From the NCBI RefSeq assembly GCF_000004195.4, contig NC_030677.2:178009872-178073871 (forward strand): DNA of 64,000 bases. The letters run 5' to 3'. Shown one piece after another: positions 47,130-58,860 of the stretch. The stretch comes from Xenopus tropicalis. Taxonomy: Eukaryota; Chordata; Amphibia; Anura; Pipidae. The notes beneath the pieces were generated by a model. It searched no databases. It saw nothing but the letters and a program-made list of their open reading frames with translations, and was not told the origin of the DNA. The translations under genes were made by a program, and so were the position numbers. Position 1 is the stretch's first letter; each line of letters begins with the position of its first letter.

Positions 47130-47480
47130 CAGACTGATGCTGGAAATGAATTAGCTGCAACATGCAAAGAGACCCCAGATGAGAGAAAAGAACAGCTAGA
47201 CTACACAGCGATCAAACATCATCATGTTAAAAAAAATGGTAGTAAATATTAGTACTTCAATTACAAAGGATATTAGTGGAGGCCCTCCGCTAATAACAGG
47301 AATTCAGTTAAAAGTAGCCTTGACAGAGGCTGCAGGGGTTTCAGTAAGTGGCCCATTAAGCTAAAATAATTAAAACATTGTAAAGGATTAATTCGTCCTA
47401 TTAATGATTTCTTAATTGCAGCCTCTTTCTATATGCTTTAAAAAGGCTAAGCTTTGTGCATTTAGAGCAGGGAAGGAGGG
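47130..47480. promoter_or_regulatory. candidate conserved non-coding element
   Basis: Repeat-free, dense in homeodomain-like cores (GTACTTCAATTACAAAGG, CTAAAATAATTAAAAC, GGATTAATTCG, CTATTAATGATTTC, TTAATTGCAGCC). Typical of vertebrate developmental enhancers in texture; not testable here. Confidence 0.4.
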
Positions 47481-48728
47481 ATTTTGTTCAGAAAGCTACA
47501 CATATTCAGGAGCTGGGCAGATTTTGTGACTAAAAAGTCTTGTTGTGAAATACTTGCTGAAGTTATGAAAGCTGCTAGCTTGTAATTACTGGCTTGTGGG
47601 GAGAAGAGAAAGCAGGGGAGATGAGCAGACCCATGTGTATATCTGTCTTGCACTGCGTGACATTTTATTGCCTCCAAAACAGATGTTCGGCTGCAAGGGT
47701 TGCAGATGGAGATTACCTACAGGGGGCGCTGCATGAACAGATCTGGGCCTGGTTTAGAGTAAGAGCACAGAGGACATTGGCCCCAAGCAACCCCCCCCCC
47801 CCTGCTTCATCAGGACCTTGTTTTTATATTTTATTGAGTAAAGGAGGAGACAAAGTGGGCTTATTGCTTGGTCTGTCATAAGGTTTTGTGTATTCCTCTG
47901 AAATCTCACTATATTAAGTCAGGGCTATAATTTAGGGTTTCTTGGTTCCCCCCACATGGCACCTGCAACCCATACCCATGGGCGCCACACCCCTGTGGCT
48001 AGGATATGCTAGTTGCACCGCTGTATGGAATTTTCTGCTACAAACAGAAAATAGAGCTGTGCTGAACAAAGCAATACCAGATGACAGGATATATAGAATT
48101 TCTGTACTGGAACAAGTATAGCCTTTTATTATGCCAGCATGTTTTGCTCAACCTATTTGGGTTGGATGCAGAGTGTAGAAAAAGATACTTTATCAAATCT
48201 ATACGGTATTTATGACCAGCTTCATACTAAAAGAAAAGAGAGGGGCTCATGCAATTACATAGTTGCAAATGTTCTTGCACTGGTGCAGGTATTAAGGAAC
48301 TAATCACCAAAACCTTGATCCTGCTGCCTGCATGGCGGGGATTATGGGCAGGGTGTTGGCCTGAGGGACAAATTATGGGATCATCCTGATATTGCCCACT
48401 TCAAGGTAGGCATATTGGTGAAAGATCCACTCATTTTGTGACCTTGCCAAACAAGTGGATCATCACGTGTATGGCCAGCTTTAGAAAATGAAGACAAAGA
48501 TTTGACTTTTATGGGAAACTGATCTGTTTCAATTTAACACCTATGTTTGTAATTTGCATCAGAAGAGTTAGTCATGCTATACCAGTGACTATTTGGGTAG
48601 GAAACATGCCTTAAAAAGAAAGAAGATTCCCATCAGTCTTTAAGTGGTTACAACAGTGTTGTAAGTATATACAAGTGGTTTAATCAGTAGCTCAGACTTT
48701 TCTACTGAATGACCTGCAAAAGGCTAAG
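47481..48728. other. intronic spacer
   Basis: A 12-C run lies at 47791-47802. GGATCATCACGTGTATGGCCAGC at about 48457 (read in pieces) resembles the GGCCATACAC MITE end. No gene. Confidence 0.4.
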
Positions 48729-49080
48729 GGGGCCAATTTACTAAAGGATTTTTTTTCCATTCGGCTTTTTTAGTGCTAAAACTCACAGAAACAAAAGTTG
48801 TGACTTTTTGAGATTTACTAAGTGACAAAATGGCTAAAAATCTGAATCCGACAATTCTCCAGCTAAAAGTTGTCATGTACAAGTCAATAGCAGATGTCCC
48901 TTCCCTGGCCTGGAGGATCCTTCATTGCTTCCTTCTTTGTTGTCTTTTCTGCAACTTTTCCTGCACATACTGTTTCAGTTCAGCTTTTTTAGTAAATGTC
49001 AGACATTCGTGGACATGAGTTTATAAAGATTTCTAAAAAGACAAAAATGAGAAATATAAGAATTTTATTAAAACTGCCCC
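48729..49080. mobile_element. MITE of the GGGGC...TTTACTAA group
   Basis: The left end GGGGGCCAATTTACTAAAGG and the right end TTTTATTAAAACTGCCCC are inverted. A second inner inverted pair (CTTTTTTAGTGCTAAAA / CAGCTTTTTTAGTAAATG) is present. Confidence 0.6.
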
Positions 49081-49658
49081 TAACTGTTTAATAGACAAAG
49101 GCTAGATTTTAAATGGGATAAGGAGAAATATATGTTGCACGATAGACATGGAGGTATTTCACTCCTGGTCGTGCACTGCTACATGTGACTTTCTGTCTTT
49201 GAATTGGGGAGGTACGGGCTGAGCTGTAATTCGCACAGTTTCAAAAGAAAATATGCCTGCAAGTGCTTCCTAAAACTGACATATCCAAATTGGTAAAAAA
49301 GAAAGAACTTCTCTTAGTAAACTGGATATTTATATCAGATCATAAGTTTATCACACACATAACTTTTCATCAATTACACAGTGGAGTTTTATAACAGTCC
49401 CAATGCAAATTGGTTATGGAATGGAGAGTACTCATGGTCTCAGGGGTACAGATGGCACATTGGTTACCCTTTGGGTTTGTTTTTATTAATATATGTTATA
49501 GTTACTGGCATATTTCAAATTAGCCAACCCATAGACAGCCCTTTAAAATAATGATTGTAGTTTTAAGGGCTCAGTTCTTATGGTGCAAGTCTGCTCTGCC
49601 TATTGTTGCAGATCACTGTGGTAAATCTGGAACTACTGACACCGCCAGGGTGGTGCCA
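49081..49658. other. spacer before the large minisatellite
   Basis: No gene. The last 100 bp are AT-poor relative to the rest and lead directly into the first repeat unit. Confidence 0.35.
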
Positions 49659-51712
49659 GCCCCAGGGTTCCACTGCATCAGTAGGGGCAGTTTTGTGCCA
49701 TTGAACAGACATCCCCAGGGTTCCACTGCATCAGTGGGGGCAGTTTTGTGCCATTGAACAGAGAGCCCCAGGGTTCCACTGCATCAGTAGGGCAGTTTTG
49801 TGCCATTGAACAGACAACCCCAGGGTTCCACTGCATCAGTGGGGGCAGTTTTGTGCCATTGAACAGACAGCCCCAGGGTTCCACTGCATCAGTAGGGGCA
49901 GTTTTGTGCCATTGAACAGACAGCCCCAGGGTTCCACTGCATCAGTAGGGGCAGTTTTGTGCCATTGAACAGAGAGCCCCAGGGTTCCACTGCATCAGTG
50001 GGGGCAGTTTTGTGCCATTGAACAGACAACCCCAGGGTTCCACTGCATCAGTAGGGGCAGTTTTGTGCCATTGAACAGACAGCCCCAGGGTTCCACTGCA
50101 TCAGTGGGGCAGTTTTGTGCCATTGAACAGACAACCCCAGGGTTCCACTGCATCAGTAGGGGCAGTTTTGTGCCATTGAACAGACAGCCCCAGGGTTCCA
50201 CTGCATCAGTGGGGGCAGTTTTGTGCCATTGAACAGACAGCCCCAGGGTTCCACTGCATCAGTAGGGGCAGTTTTGTGCCATTGAACAGACAGCCCCAGG
50301 GTTCCACTGCATCAGTAGGGGCAGTTTTGTGCCATTGAACAGACAGCCCCAGGGTTCCACTGCATCAGTAGGGCAGTTTTGTGCCATTGAACAGACAGCC
50401 CCAGGGTTCCACTGCATCAGTGGGGGCAGTTTTGTGCCATTGAACAGACAGCCCCAGGGTTCCACTTCATCAGTAGGGCAGTTTTGTGCCATTGAACAGA
50501 CAACCCCAGGGTTCCACTGCATCAGTAGGGGCAGTTTTCTGCCATTGAACAGACAGCCCCAGGGTTCCACTGCATCAGTGGGGGCAGTTTTCTGCCATTG
50601 AACAGACAGCCCCAGGGTTCCACTGCATCAGTAGGGGCAGTTTTGTGCCATTGAACAGACAGCCCCAGGGTTCCACTGCATCAGTAGGGGCAGTTTTGTG
50701 CCATTGAACAGACAGCCCCAGGGTTCCACTGCATCAGTAGGGGCAGTTTTGTGCCATTGAACAGACAGCCCCAGGGTTCCACTGCATCAGTGGGGGCAGT
50801 TTTGTGCCATTGAACAGACAGCCCCAGGGTTCCACTTCATCAGTAGGGCAGTTTTGTGCCATTGAACAGACAACCCCAGGGTTCCACTGCATCAGTAGGG
50901 GCAGTTTTCTGCCATTGAACAGACAGCCCCAGGGTTCCACTGCATCAGTGGGGGCAGTTTTGTGCCATTGAACAGACAGCCCCAGGGTTCCACTGCATCA
51001 GTAGGGGCAGTTTTGTGCCATTGAACAGACAGCCCCAGGGTTCCACTGCATCAGTAGGGCAGTTTTGTGCCATTGAACAGACAGCCCCAGGGTTCCACTG
51101 CATCAGTGGGGGCGGTTTTGTGCCATTGAACAGACAGCCCCAGGGTTCCACTGCATCAGTAGGGGCAGTTTTGTGCCATTGAACAGACAGCCCCAGGGTT
51201 CCACTGCATCAGTAGGGCAGTTTTGTGCCATTGAACAGACAGCCCCAGGGTTCCACTGCATCAGTAGGGGCAGTTTTGTGCCATTGAACAGACAGCCCCA
51301 GGGTTCCACTGCATCAGTAGGGCAGTTTTGTGCCATTGAACAGACAGCCCCAGGGTTCCACTGCATCAGTGGGGGCGGTTTTGTGCCATTGAACAGACAG
51401 CCCCAGGGTTCCACTGCATCAGTGGGGGCGGTTTTGTGCCATTGAACAGACAGCCCCAGGGTTCCACTGCATCAGTAGGGCAGTTTTGTGCCATTGAACA
51501 GACAGCCCCAGGGTTCCACTGCATCAGTAGGGCAGTTTTGTGCCATTGAACAGACAGCCCCAGGGTTCCACTGCATCAGTGGGGGCGGTTTTGTGCCATT
51601 GAACAGACAGCCCCAGGGTTCCACTGCATCAGTAGGGCAGTTTTGTGCCATTGAACAGACAGCCCCAGGGTTCCACTGCATCAGTAGGGGCAGTTTTGTG
51701 CCATTGAACAGA
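49659..51712. repeat. 53-bp minisatellite, 39 copies, 2.05 kb
   Basis: The unit reads GCCCCAGGGTTCCACTGCAT, then a CAGTAGGGGCAG or CAGTGGGGGCAG variant, then TTTTGTGCCATTGAACAG and ACA. I counted 39 occurrences of the GGGTTCCAC core. Units are 53 bp, or 52 bp where one G is missing (GTAGGGCAG). Rare variants (CCACTTCATC, TTTTCTGCC, GGCGGTTTTG) mark sub-blocks; a seven-unit block is duplicated 371 bp apart. Frames of 60-103 codons recur on both strands because of the repetition; none has a plausible start, splice or domain context. Confidence 0.97.
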
Positions 51713-52860
51713 AGAGACGGGGCAGATGTATTGTTTCTTGGTGCAATTATTCAGAATGCAAGTACCTTTAATGAATAAGCACAACATTTACGCCCATTTT
51801 TTACTACATTTTCAGTTGAACTTTACTGTTTTATAAAATAATTATACCCAAATGATCTTTAGTGTAACCAGCATGGGTGCTGAAGTTGAGTGCTAAAGGG
51901 ATACTAGGCCACTTGATGGCCAAAACTCATTTAAGGTCTGTTACTGATTTGAACCGTTGGGTGTTAATAAATACAGTAAAGAAATTCATAAAGCAATGAA
52001 AAGGCAGTTTAAATGTTAAATAGATTCTGTTCTGCCTTAAAATTCTGTCACTGGGAACTGTTGATTTCACAGTATATGCCGGTAGGGCCTGTGGGGGTGG
52101 ATTTAAGTACTGGGTTGTTGTCACTTTTACCAATAATGTTTTTACTACTTCCCCCATATACTACATTTTTCTATGTTCTGTATTAGAATAGTGACCCTTG
52201 GGTCATATATTTTTCATGTATTTACATATAAAAAGATGCAGCCTTATCATCATTTCTCTGCATATTATTTCAAAGACACTGAAACTTGTTTTCAATGAAG
52301 ATTTATTAAGAAAGCTAACTATGCAAACTGTATGCAAAGAAGACAATGGAGCTTGCACATCTCATCAAAAGAATTGCATATTAGTAAAACATTGTATTAA
52401 AAGCAACACTTAAATGGATCCATATATATCTGTAATTTTTACATGATTAGCTGGTTATGTAGCACATAACATCCCTTCATATTTTCAAATGCAATTATAT
52501 TTTGCAATAAAACCATTGGAACCTTTTTAAAGAAACAAATTGAAGAGAAAAGACATGTAGGACCCACAGACATCAAACCAATAACTAGTAATTACTACTA
52601 AATAAATAATCTATAAATTGACCAAATAACTTATGGAAAATTTGGATGGATAATATAACTTGCCAGACAGAGGAGCTTTGATACCAATGTATTATGATTG
52701 CAAGGTTTGATAAGCCAAAATAGTAATTTTAGTGTGAACGATTGTACAACATTTGGAAACTGACCAAATTATACAGAAATTTTGTATTGTGTGGACAGGA
52801 CTCCAATGAGGTATACTTACTAGCCAACAACCCCGTGATTAAAAAGATGGCTGTTCTGTG
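51713..52860. other. spacer between the two minisatellites
   Basis: AT-rich intronic sequence; no repeat ends or gene recognised. Confidence 0.35.
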
Positions 52861-53403
52861 AGGGTATGACCAATGGAAGTTAGGGTATGACCAATGGAAT
52901 TAGGGTATGACCAGTGGAAGTTAGGGTAAAACCAGTGGAATTAGGGCATGACCAGTGGAAGTTAGGTTTTGACCAGTTGAAGTTAGGGAATGACCAATGG
53001 AAGTTAGGGTATGACCAATGGAAGTTAGGATATGACCAGTGGAAGTTAGGATATGACCAGTGGAAGTTAGGATATGACCAGTGGAAGTTAGGGTAAGACC
53101 AATGGAATTAGGGTATGGCCAGTGGAAGTTAGGTTTTGACCAGTGGAAGTTAGGGAATGACCAATGGAAGTTAGGGTATGACCAGTGGAAGTTAGGATAT
53201 GACCAGTGGAAGTTAGCGTAAGACCAGTGGAAGTTAGGGTAAGACCAGTGGAAGTTAGGGTAAGACCAGTGGAAGTTACCGTATGACCAGTGGAAGTTAG
53301 GGTATGACCAGTGGAAGTTAGGGTATGACCAGTGGAAGTTAGGGTTTGACCAGTGGAAGTTAGGGTATGACCAGTGGAAGTTACCGTATGACCAGTGAAA
53401 GTA
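52861..53403. repeat. 21-bp minisatellite, 26 copies
   Basis: The unit TATGACCAGTGGAAGTTAGGG is repeated with a strict 21-bp period, except for units lacking one base in GGAATTAGGG (about 52898, 52938 and 53105). Variants AATGACC, TTTGACC, GATATGACC and GTTACCG mark sub-blocks; a GGTTTTGACC ... GGGAATGACC motif pair recurs 167 bp apart. Since 21 is a multiple of 3, frames stay open on both strands, e.g. a minus-strand 163-codon run (52921-53412) of the heptapeptide NFHWSYP. Confidence 0.97.
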
Positions 53404-55285
53404 AACACCCACACAGCCTTGAAATAAATAAAATTAACACAAGCACAGACATTGCCCTGACTAGTAACGATATTGTTGGACATATACTGTATACTTGGCT
53501 ACCAAGCTAAATCATATCTGTTGTGAATTATACTCTTTGTACGTGAAAATCTTGTTTCAAACTTGTTTTTCTCTGCCAATTGCCCAGGCTCAGGGAAGCT
53601 CATGTGTCTACTGGAGGATGGTGAGCAGTTTTCAGTGACAAAAACACTCATTGTGGGCACTAGTTTTTTTTAAACAGGGATAATAAAACGATTTAACAAA
53701 TTCCAGTGCCACAATAAATCAACACCAGTTCATCAGTAGTACGTTACACACAGAACCTCTGGGTAATTAAAAATCACTGGGCCCCATCCAATCTAGGGCA
53801 AATCTGTTTTGCAAATTGAAATTGAACATTACAAATAGTCCAACTAGGCCATTTACCTTTTTGTGCTGCACCTATCCTTATACTTGTGGTAGTACAGGGG
53901 TAGTATACACCTTACAATACACTGTTTTTAAATTACTCTTATTCTATAATTGTTTTAATCATTTAATCCTTTTTTTGGCATTGAAAGATGGGCTTTTTTC
54001 ACTAAACTTACCCCCCTCCCCTGTTTTATAAACAGGACAGTTTGTTTAGAGCTCCCTATCTCTTGTCTATGCAGCAGCTCATTATTAGGGGCTTCTTAGT
54101 GGAATGGTACTTATTTTTATCAGCTCTTTTGAAAGTTGTTTTTACCAGGAAATGAGAGGAAGTACTAAAAACTGAAACTGGCTTGATATTCTCATTTAAT
54201 ACCAGAAATAACAGAACCATAGATTTTCCTTAATTAAAACAAAAGGCAAAACAGAATGTTCAGGGATTTATGAAAGTAAAGGGGTGTATACTGTCCCTTT
54301 AATTAAATCAAAAGAATCTCCTTACCTCTGCCCTGTGTAAAAACCCTTGGGTTCCTAAGATTATGGAATTCTCACCCAAGGATCTGGATTTCATCATGTA
54401 ATATAAATCATTTTAAACCTTTTATATATTTTTTTACCACTGAAAACGCTGTCCTGGCACAAACCATGGGGCTGGCTATCCACTACATCCCTACCATATA
54501 TTAACCTGTTTTTTCTTATTCATCTGAATAGAGAATTGAACTTCCCTTTAGTATGCTTATGGTATATACACAGTAGGGGGCCTTACAGGCACACATTGGT
54601 TACTAAATCTTCCCAAGATTATAAAGTATGTAGATGCCATAGTAAATGACTGGTACTGAAAGTCTTTATTATATTTAACAGCGTGTATAAAATCATTCAT
54701 ATTGTTTCATTCATGAAGCACTCACCTTCTTGAGATAATCATTATTTTGCCATGTTCAGCAGAATAGTGTTAGAGTGAATAGAATGCAGTCCCTCCAACA
54801 TAAATTCTGCTAAATTACATGTAACTATCCAGATATTTGTAAAGACAAAAAATAAGAATATGTTCTCTCTGGCAAAATATATATTTTCATTATGACAAAT
54901 TGTTGGTGTATGATTTTTTGAAAGCTATTTATAAGCTGTAATACATTTTCCCTTCTCTCTCACAGGCTGCAGCATGTTGTAGAGCTAGAAAAGATTTATT
55001 CCAAAATAGCTCTTTTACCTCTAAATCCCTGTCTTTTTTTCCCTAGCCGTGCCTGATTTAATAGGTGTCTTAAAGCAAAGTGTTAGTGCCTGATTTACTG
55101 TAGCATAGCAGATGGTCTTTTACCATTAAAGATGCTCTATCCAAACCATTTCTAGACAGTGCTAGCCTGGTATTAATATTAATGTTGATAAATCAGTGAT
55201 AATAGAGTGGGACAGAAGTTCTATAGACTATATTTCAGCTCCGAGTCAAATTCTGACAAGTATTCTGGGAGATATTTTAACAGAA
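53404..55285. other. intronic spacer with one T2-like end
   Basis: CTGTCCCTTTAATTAAAT at about 54292 is the reverse of a TTAAAGGGACAG terminus, so an old T2-type element probably ends there. Its other end is not found. No gene. Confidence 0.4.
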
Positions 55286-55360
55286 TGTCAACTTAATCTA
55301 GTATGTCTCTCAATGGCTGCTCGCAGATTTATCAGTTCAGATTATATACACGTGTATAAT
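55286..55360 (+). repeat. 75-bp inverted repeat, left copy
   Basis: TGTCAACTTAATCTAG, then ATGTCTCTCAATGGCTGCT, ending ACACGTGTATAAT. It matches the reverse complement of 58099-58173 at 69 of 75 positions with identical length and sharp edges. Either ends of one larger element or two copies of a short repeat. Confidence 0.85.
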
Positions 55361-56658
55361 TTGTTGTTCAATAAAGAGTGTGCAGAGCGGCAGATGATAC
55401 ACTACTAATACTAATTTTACCCACAATTACTGCAGCTAAGCTTGGAAATCATTTGACAAAATTTTAATGTGAGTTTGAGGTTTTGAAAAAGCGAGAAAAT
55501 AAAATATTTTGCTTGTCTTTATAATGTACCTTGCAAATTTGTAGCTCTAGTGCCGCTTCTCTAGCTCTGGAAGTCTTTAGAAACAGTGTTTGGCACCAGC
55601 TTACTATTAGGCTGTAATTAGTGTAACTAACAGCTAATATGAAAGAGTAGAATAGAGGTCGGCATATGACTTCAAAGGTCTTAACAGGTTAAGGTTGGAG
55701 GGCAATCTCTCCCCTTGCTTAATCTGTTGCCATATCTGGTGAGATTTGTTGAAATCTTTGGTGACCTCCAACCTTGAGGTGTTGCTCTCTCAGAATGTAC
55801 CGGTCACATGCCATGTTCTTTATTCCCATCTGTTTAGATGTGCATGGGACTTTGTGAACAGCAGCTTCGTTTTGGAGCTCAAGCAGAAACAAGCGCCGTC
55901 TTAATCCGTCGGGCCAATAGTAGCCAGAGTAGCACTGCCGCCTGTGCGTTCCCACACATTATCTAAAGTTCACTTACAATCCTACAGTCTGCTAGGCGGC
56001 CGTTACTGGAATAAGTGTCACTTTCACTTTTCACATGACAGCCTGCGATGGTAGGGAGAGGTGGGATTTCATGCTTAGTACCCATTCGTGGGGCACATAT
56101 GCTAAAGTTGCTTTCATATGGAAGAAGTCATTGTAACCACTTACAGATATGTCGAAAGCAATCTATTTTAATGGAATGTAATTCGATATGCTGTTTCAGA
56201 AAACCATGGGAGGTCATTTTAGATTATAACTGTTAATTGCAGATCAGGAGGATGTCATCTATTTTGGACTGAGAAATGTAAAATAAGGATCAATTTTATT
56301 TACATTGAAATATGCACATTGCTTGCTATTTTATTAAATATCAGGGACAGCGGCTGCGTGGTTGCTCACTGGTTAGACTTTCTGCCTTACATACATGGCT
56401 GGCTTTTTGGTGGGGATGGTATTTATCCTCCTTGAGAAACTGAAACTGTACCACTTAAATACAATGTCAGCTACTATCTTATGCCAAAAAGCTAAGTTCC
56501 CTTTCAGTTAAAAAATGGAAGGCAATAATAAATTGTAGTTTATTTTTGTAAAAAATCTTATCACCAGCATGTGCTAAAATGGGTGCTTCTTTAAGCCGTG
56601 CTGTCCAAGATTTCCCTAGTGTACCTACTCTCTACTACACTATGCCAAGGGCCTTACT
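55361..56658. other. intronic spacer
   Basis: Contains repeat-free moderately complex sequence at 55400-56000 and nothing recognisable as a gene or element end. Confidence 0.35.
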
Positions 56659-57139
56659 TTAAAGGGTACCTGTCATCCAGACAGCTGTACAATTAAAGTC
56701 ATTTTCAAGTTAAACATGAAGCCCAACACATTCATACTCATTATAAAGGCATTTAAAAATCCCAGCTGTCAGCCATATATTGCTTGCCCCGCCTTTATGC
56801 CTAAAGACAATAACTTTAGCTTTCCATTCAGCACTACCTAGATGTCACTGCATTTCTCACTTTTCCCCTCCCTCCTCCTCATCTAATTGGGTAGCCAGTG
56901 CATGGGAATGGGCATCAGGTCCTCCATTTTCTAAAAAAAAAACCAAAATAAAGCTTGCCTTACTAACAGTGTCCACAAAATGGCACCTGCCTGCTGGCTG
57001 TGTTTGTGTAATTCCAAGACGGAAGGAAACAAGATTTATATTATTTATATAGTTTAAGTGAAGTTTTTTTTTTTTGCTCAACTAACATGATAGAAAAAAA
57101 TTTGGAATTATTTCATAGGGTGACAGGGGGCCCCTTTAA
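56659..57139. mobile_element. T2-type MITE (TTAAAGGGTACCTGTCA), sharing a TTAA with its neighbour
   Basis: The left end TTAAAGGGTACCTGTCATCC (TTAA 56659-56662) and the right end GGGTGACAGGGGGCCCCTTTAA (TTAA 57136-57139) are imperfect inverted repeats. It is 481 bp and non-coding. The right TTAA is simultaneously the left TTAA of the next element. Confidence 0.82.
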
Positions 57140-57528
57140 AGGAGAAGGAAAGGCACCCCCAAAATGTTAGGCACCCCCAAGTGACTTGAATCGCTTACCC
57201 CGTACCCCGGGCTGGTGCCCCTGTTCAGAGAGAACAGCACCAGCCCTGGGTAGCAGCGAGCGCTTCCTTCTTCCTGTATCGCTGTGCGTGCATGCGCAGT
57301 AGAGTGAATAGTGGTCGGCTTTTCACTCTACTGCACATGCGCCTTTTGTGTTAGTCGCAGCAAAACGAAGCCGGAAGGAGGAAGTGCATCGCTCCAGGTG
57401 CCCTGGGCTGGTGCTGTTTTCTCCTAACAGGGGCACCAGCCCGGGGTACGAGGTAAGCGATTAAAGTCACTTGGGGGTGCCTAACATTTTAGCACCCCCA
57501 AGTGACTTAGGCTTTCCTTCTCCTTTAA
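57136..57528. mobile_element. T2-type MITE, long-palindrome class
   Basis: TTAAAGGAGAAGGAAAGG at 57136 and CTTTCCTTCTCCTTTAA ending 57528. Almost the whole 393 bp folds back: CACCCCCAAGTGACTT, CCCCGGGCTGGTGCCCC and GCATGCGCAGTAGAGTG each have an inverted partner. It is strongly G/C- and CpG-rich against an AT-rich intron. Termini as at 5333. Confidence 0.92.
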
Positions 57529-58098
57529 ATCTTTGCCTTCCAGGGCTGTTTGATATTGATGTTCTTTGTGTTGCTAGATGAAAGGGGTTATTTAGAAAGC
57601 TCCTGGGTGCAAGTGCAAGAGCATTAAGGGTCCAGGGGTGTGTTGCATGGAGTGCTGGAACAAAAATCCTGTGCTCGGTTCAAAGAGCAGCACCAGGTGG
57701 CACAACCCAGCCCTATCTGTACTGCCTGCATTAGAGCAAGTGGTAAGGAAAGGGCCCTGTTGTGGCCTGTGGCTTGTGCCTCTTGCCTCTCTGTAATGAC
57801 AGAACGGGAAAGGTAGCGCAGGAGGGGGTGACACCTACATGCCTAATCCCACCCCTTTCGAATCTAGTGTGGTCTAACACAGTATGCCCTAGATTCAGAG
57901 AGTATTCAGATTCAGAGTTTTGAAGTGCAGGGGCCTATTTGCACAATGCCCCATGCATTGGTTAAAAACCCAAATATAGATAATATAATATAGACTTTTC
58001 AATGACTTATCATGAGTTATTTGTGTATCTAATTGCAACTCAAAACAATGTCCTTTATTATTTTATTAAGTGCTGGCCCTAACATCAGTGTTAGTGTT
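57529..58098. other. intronic spacer
   Basis: A G/C-richer segment at 57600-57850 carries an 80-codon minus frame with no domain. Nothing else recognised. Confidence 0.35.
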
Positions 58099-58173
58099 AT
58101 TATACACATGTATATAATCTAAACTGATATATCTGCCAGCAGCCATTGAGAGACATGCTAGATTAAGCTGACA
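58099..58173 (-). repeat. 75-bp inverted repeat, right copy
   Basis: Reverse-complement partner of 55286-55360 (6 mismatches). On the plus strand it starts ATTATACACATG and ends GATTAAGCTGACA, so the pair's outer edges are TGTCA..TGACA. No matching flanking duplication (TAACAGAA versus TGTAATTA). Confidence 0.85.
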
Positions 58174-58629
58174 TGTAATTAATGAGCTTAAGGGAGAACA
58201 AAAGGCAATCATTAACCGTAGGTCCCCTGCACTAGACTCCCCCCCCCAACCACACCAAATACACCACCCAGAAGAGGCCTGTGCCTCTGTACCAGCCCCT
58301 GTTGCACAAAATACTAACTCCTGGGCCTCTGCTGTCTGGTTGCTGAGATTGAGCTTGCAGATTTGCCAATATGCTTCATATGCGACATTCATTTGTTTTC
58401 AGCAAAATAAAAGCTTGTTATATTGACAGCAGTACCTTTTAAGCAGTAAAGATGGAAACCACCTTCAGCTAAGATTTGATCACCAAGTCAGGTCAAGGTA
58501 CGATATATTACTGCATTACGGGTACCTATTTCATCACTTATTTCTGTTTAAATAAAGCAGTTGTTACTCTAAAGTTATGTTTGGGGTATCTCATAAGGCA
58601 TAGCGGTTATATAATAGATGGCAATACAT

Positions 58630-58705
58630 TTGCCCAGGAGCAGTAACCCCTAACAACCACTATTTACTGGTCACCTATTTAAAAGCAAACATCTTATTGT
58701 TTACT
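58630..58705 (-). repeat. interspersed repeat, inverted relative of 32826
   Basis: GCCCAGGAGCAGTAACCCC ... TACTGGTCACC ... AAGCAAACATCTTATTG is the reverse of the 32826-32930 repeat. Confidence 0.7.
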
Positions 58706-58707
58706 AT

Positions 58708-58860
58708 GGGGCACATTTACTTATCCACGAACGCTCCGAGCGTTCGTTCGATCAGTCCAATCGTATTTTCCGTGACTTTTTCACCAGTGGCACGACTTTT
58801 TCGCCGCTTGCACGACTTTTTCGTATTTTTAGCGCAAAAAAATATAGTGGCACTGTGTAC
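58708..58860 (+). mobile_element. MITE end of the GGGGCACATTTACTTA group
   Basis: GGGGCACATTTACTTATCC, a GCTCCGAGCGTTCG palindrome, and three CACGACTTTTTC repeats. The right end is missing. Confidence 0.6.

Noticed and set aside
14606..51712. Common origin of the 52-bp (14844) and 53-bp (49659) arrays
   Set aside because: The unit lengths are similar but I see no convincing sequence match between the two units.
49678..51778. Many 60-103-codon frames on both strands (MEPWGCLFNG..., MPLNRQPQGS...) as repeat-protein genes
   Set aside because: They are generated by the 53-bp tandem array; each peptide is the same unit read in rotating frames on both strands, with no splice sites or non-repeat domain.
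52861..53403. TTAGGG words as an interstitial telomeric repeat
   Set aside because: The TTAGGG occurs once per 21-bp unit and is never itself in tandem.
14844..53403. CRISPR-like repeat-spacer arrays
   Set aside because: The arrays are head-to-tail minisatellites without unique spacers, in a vertebrate genome.
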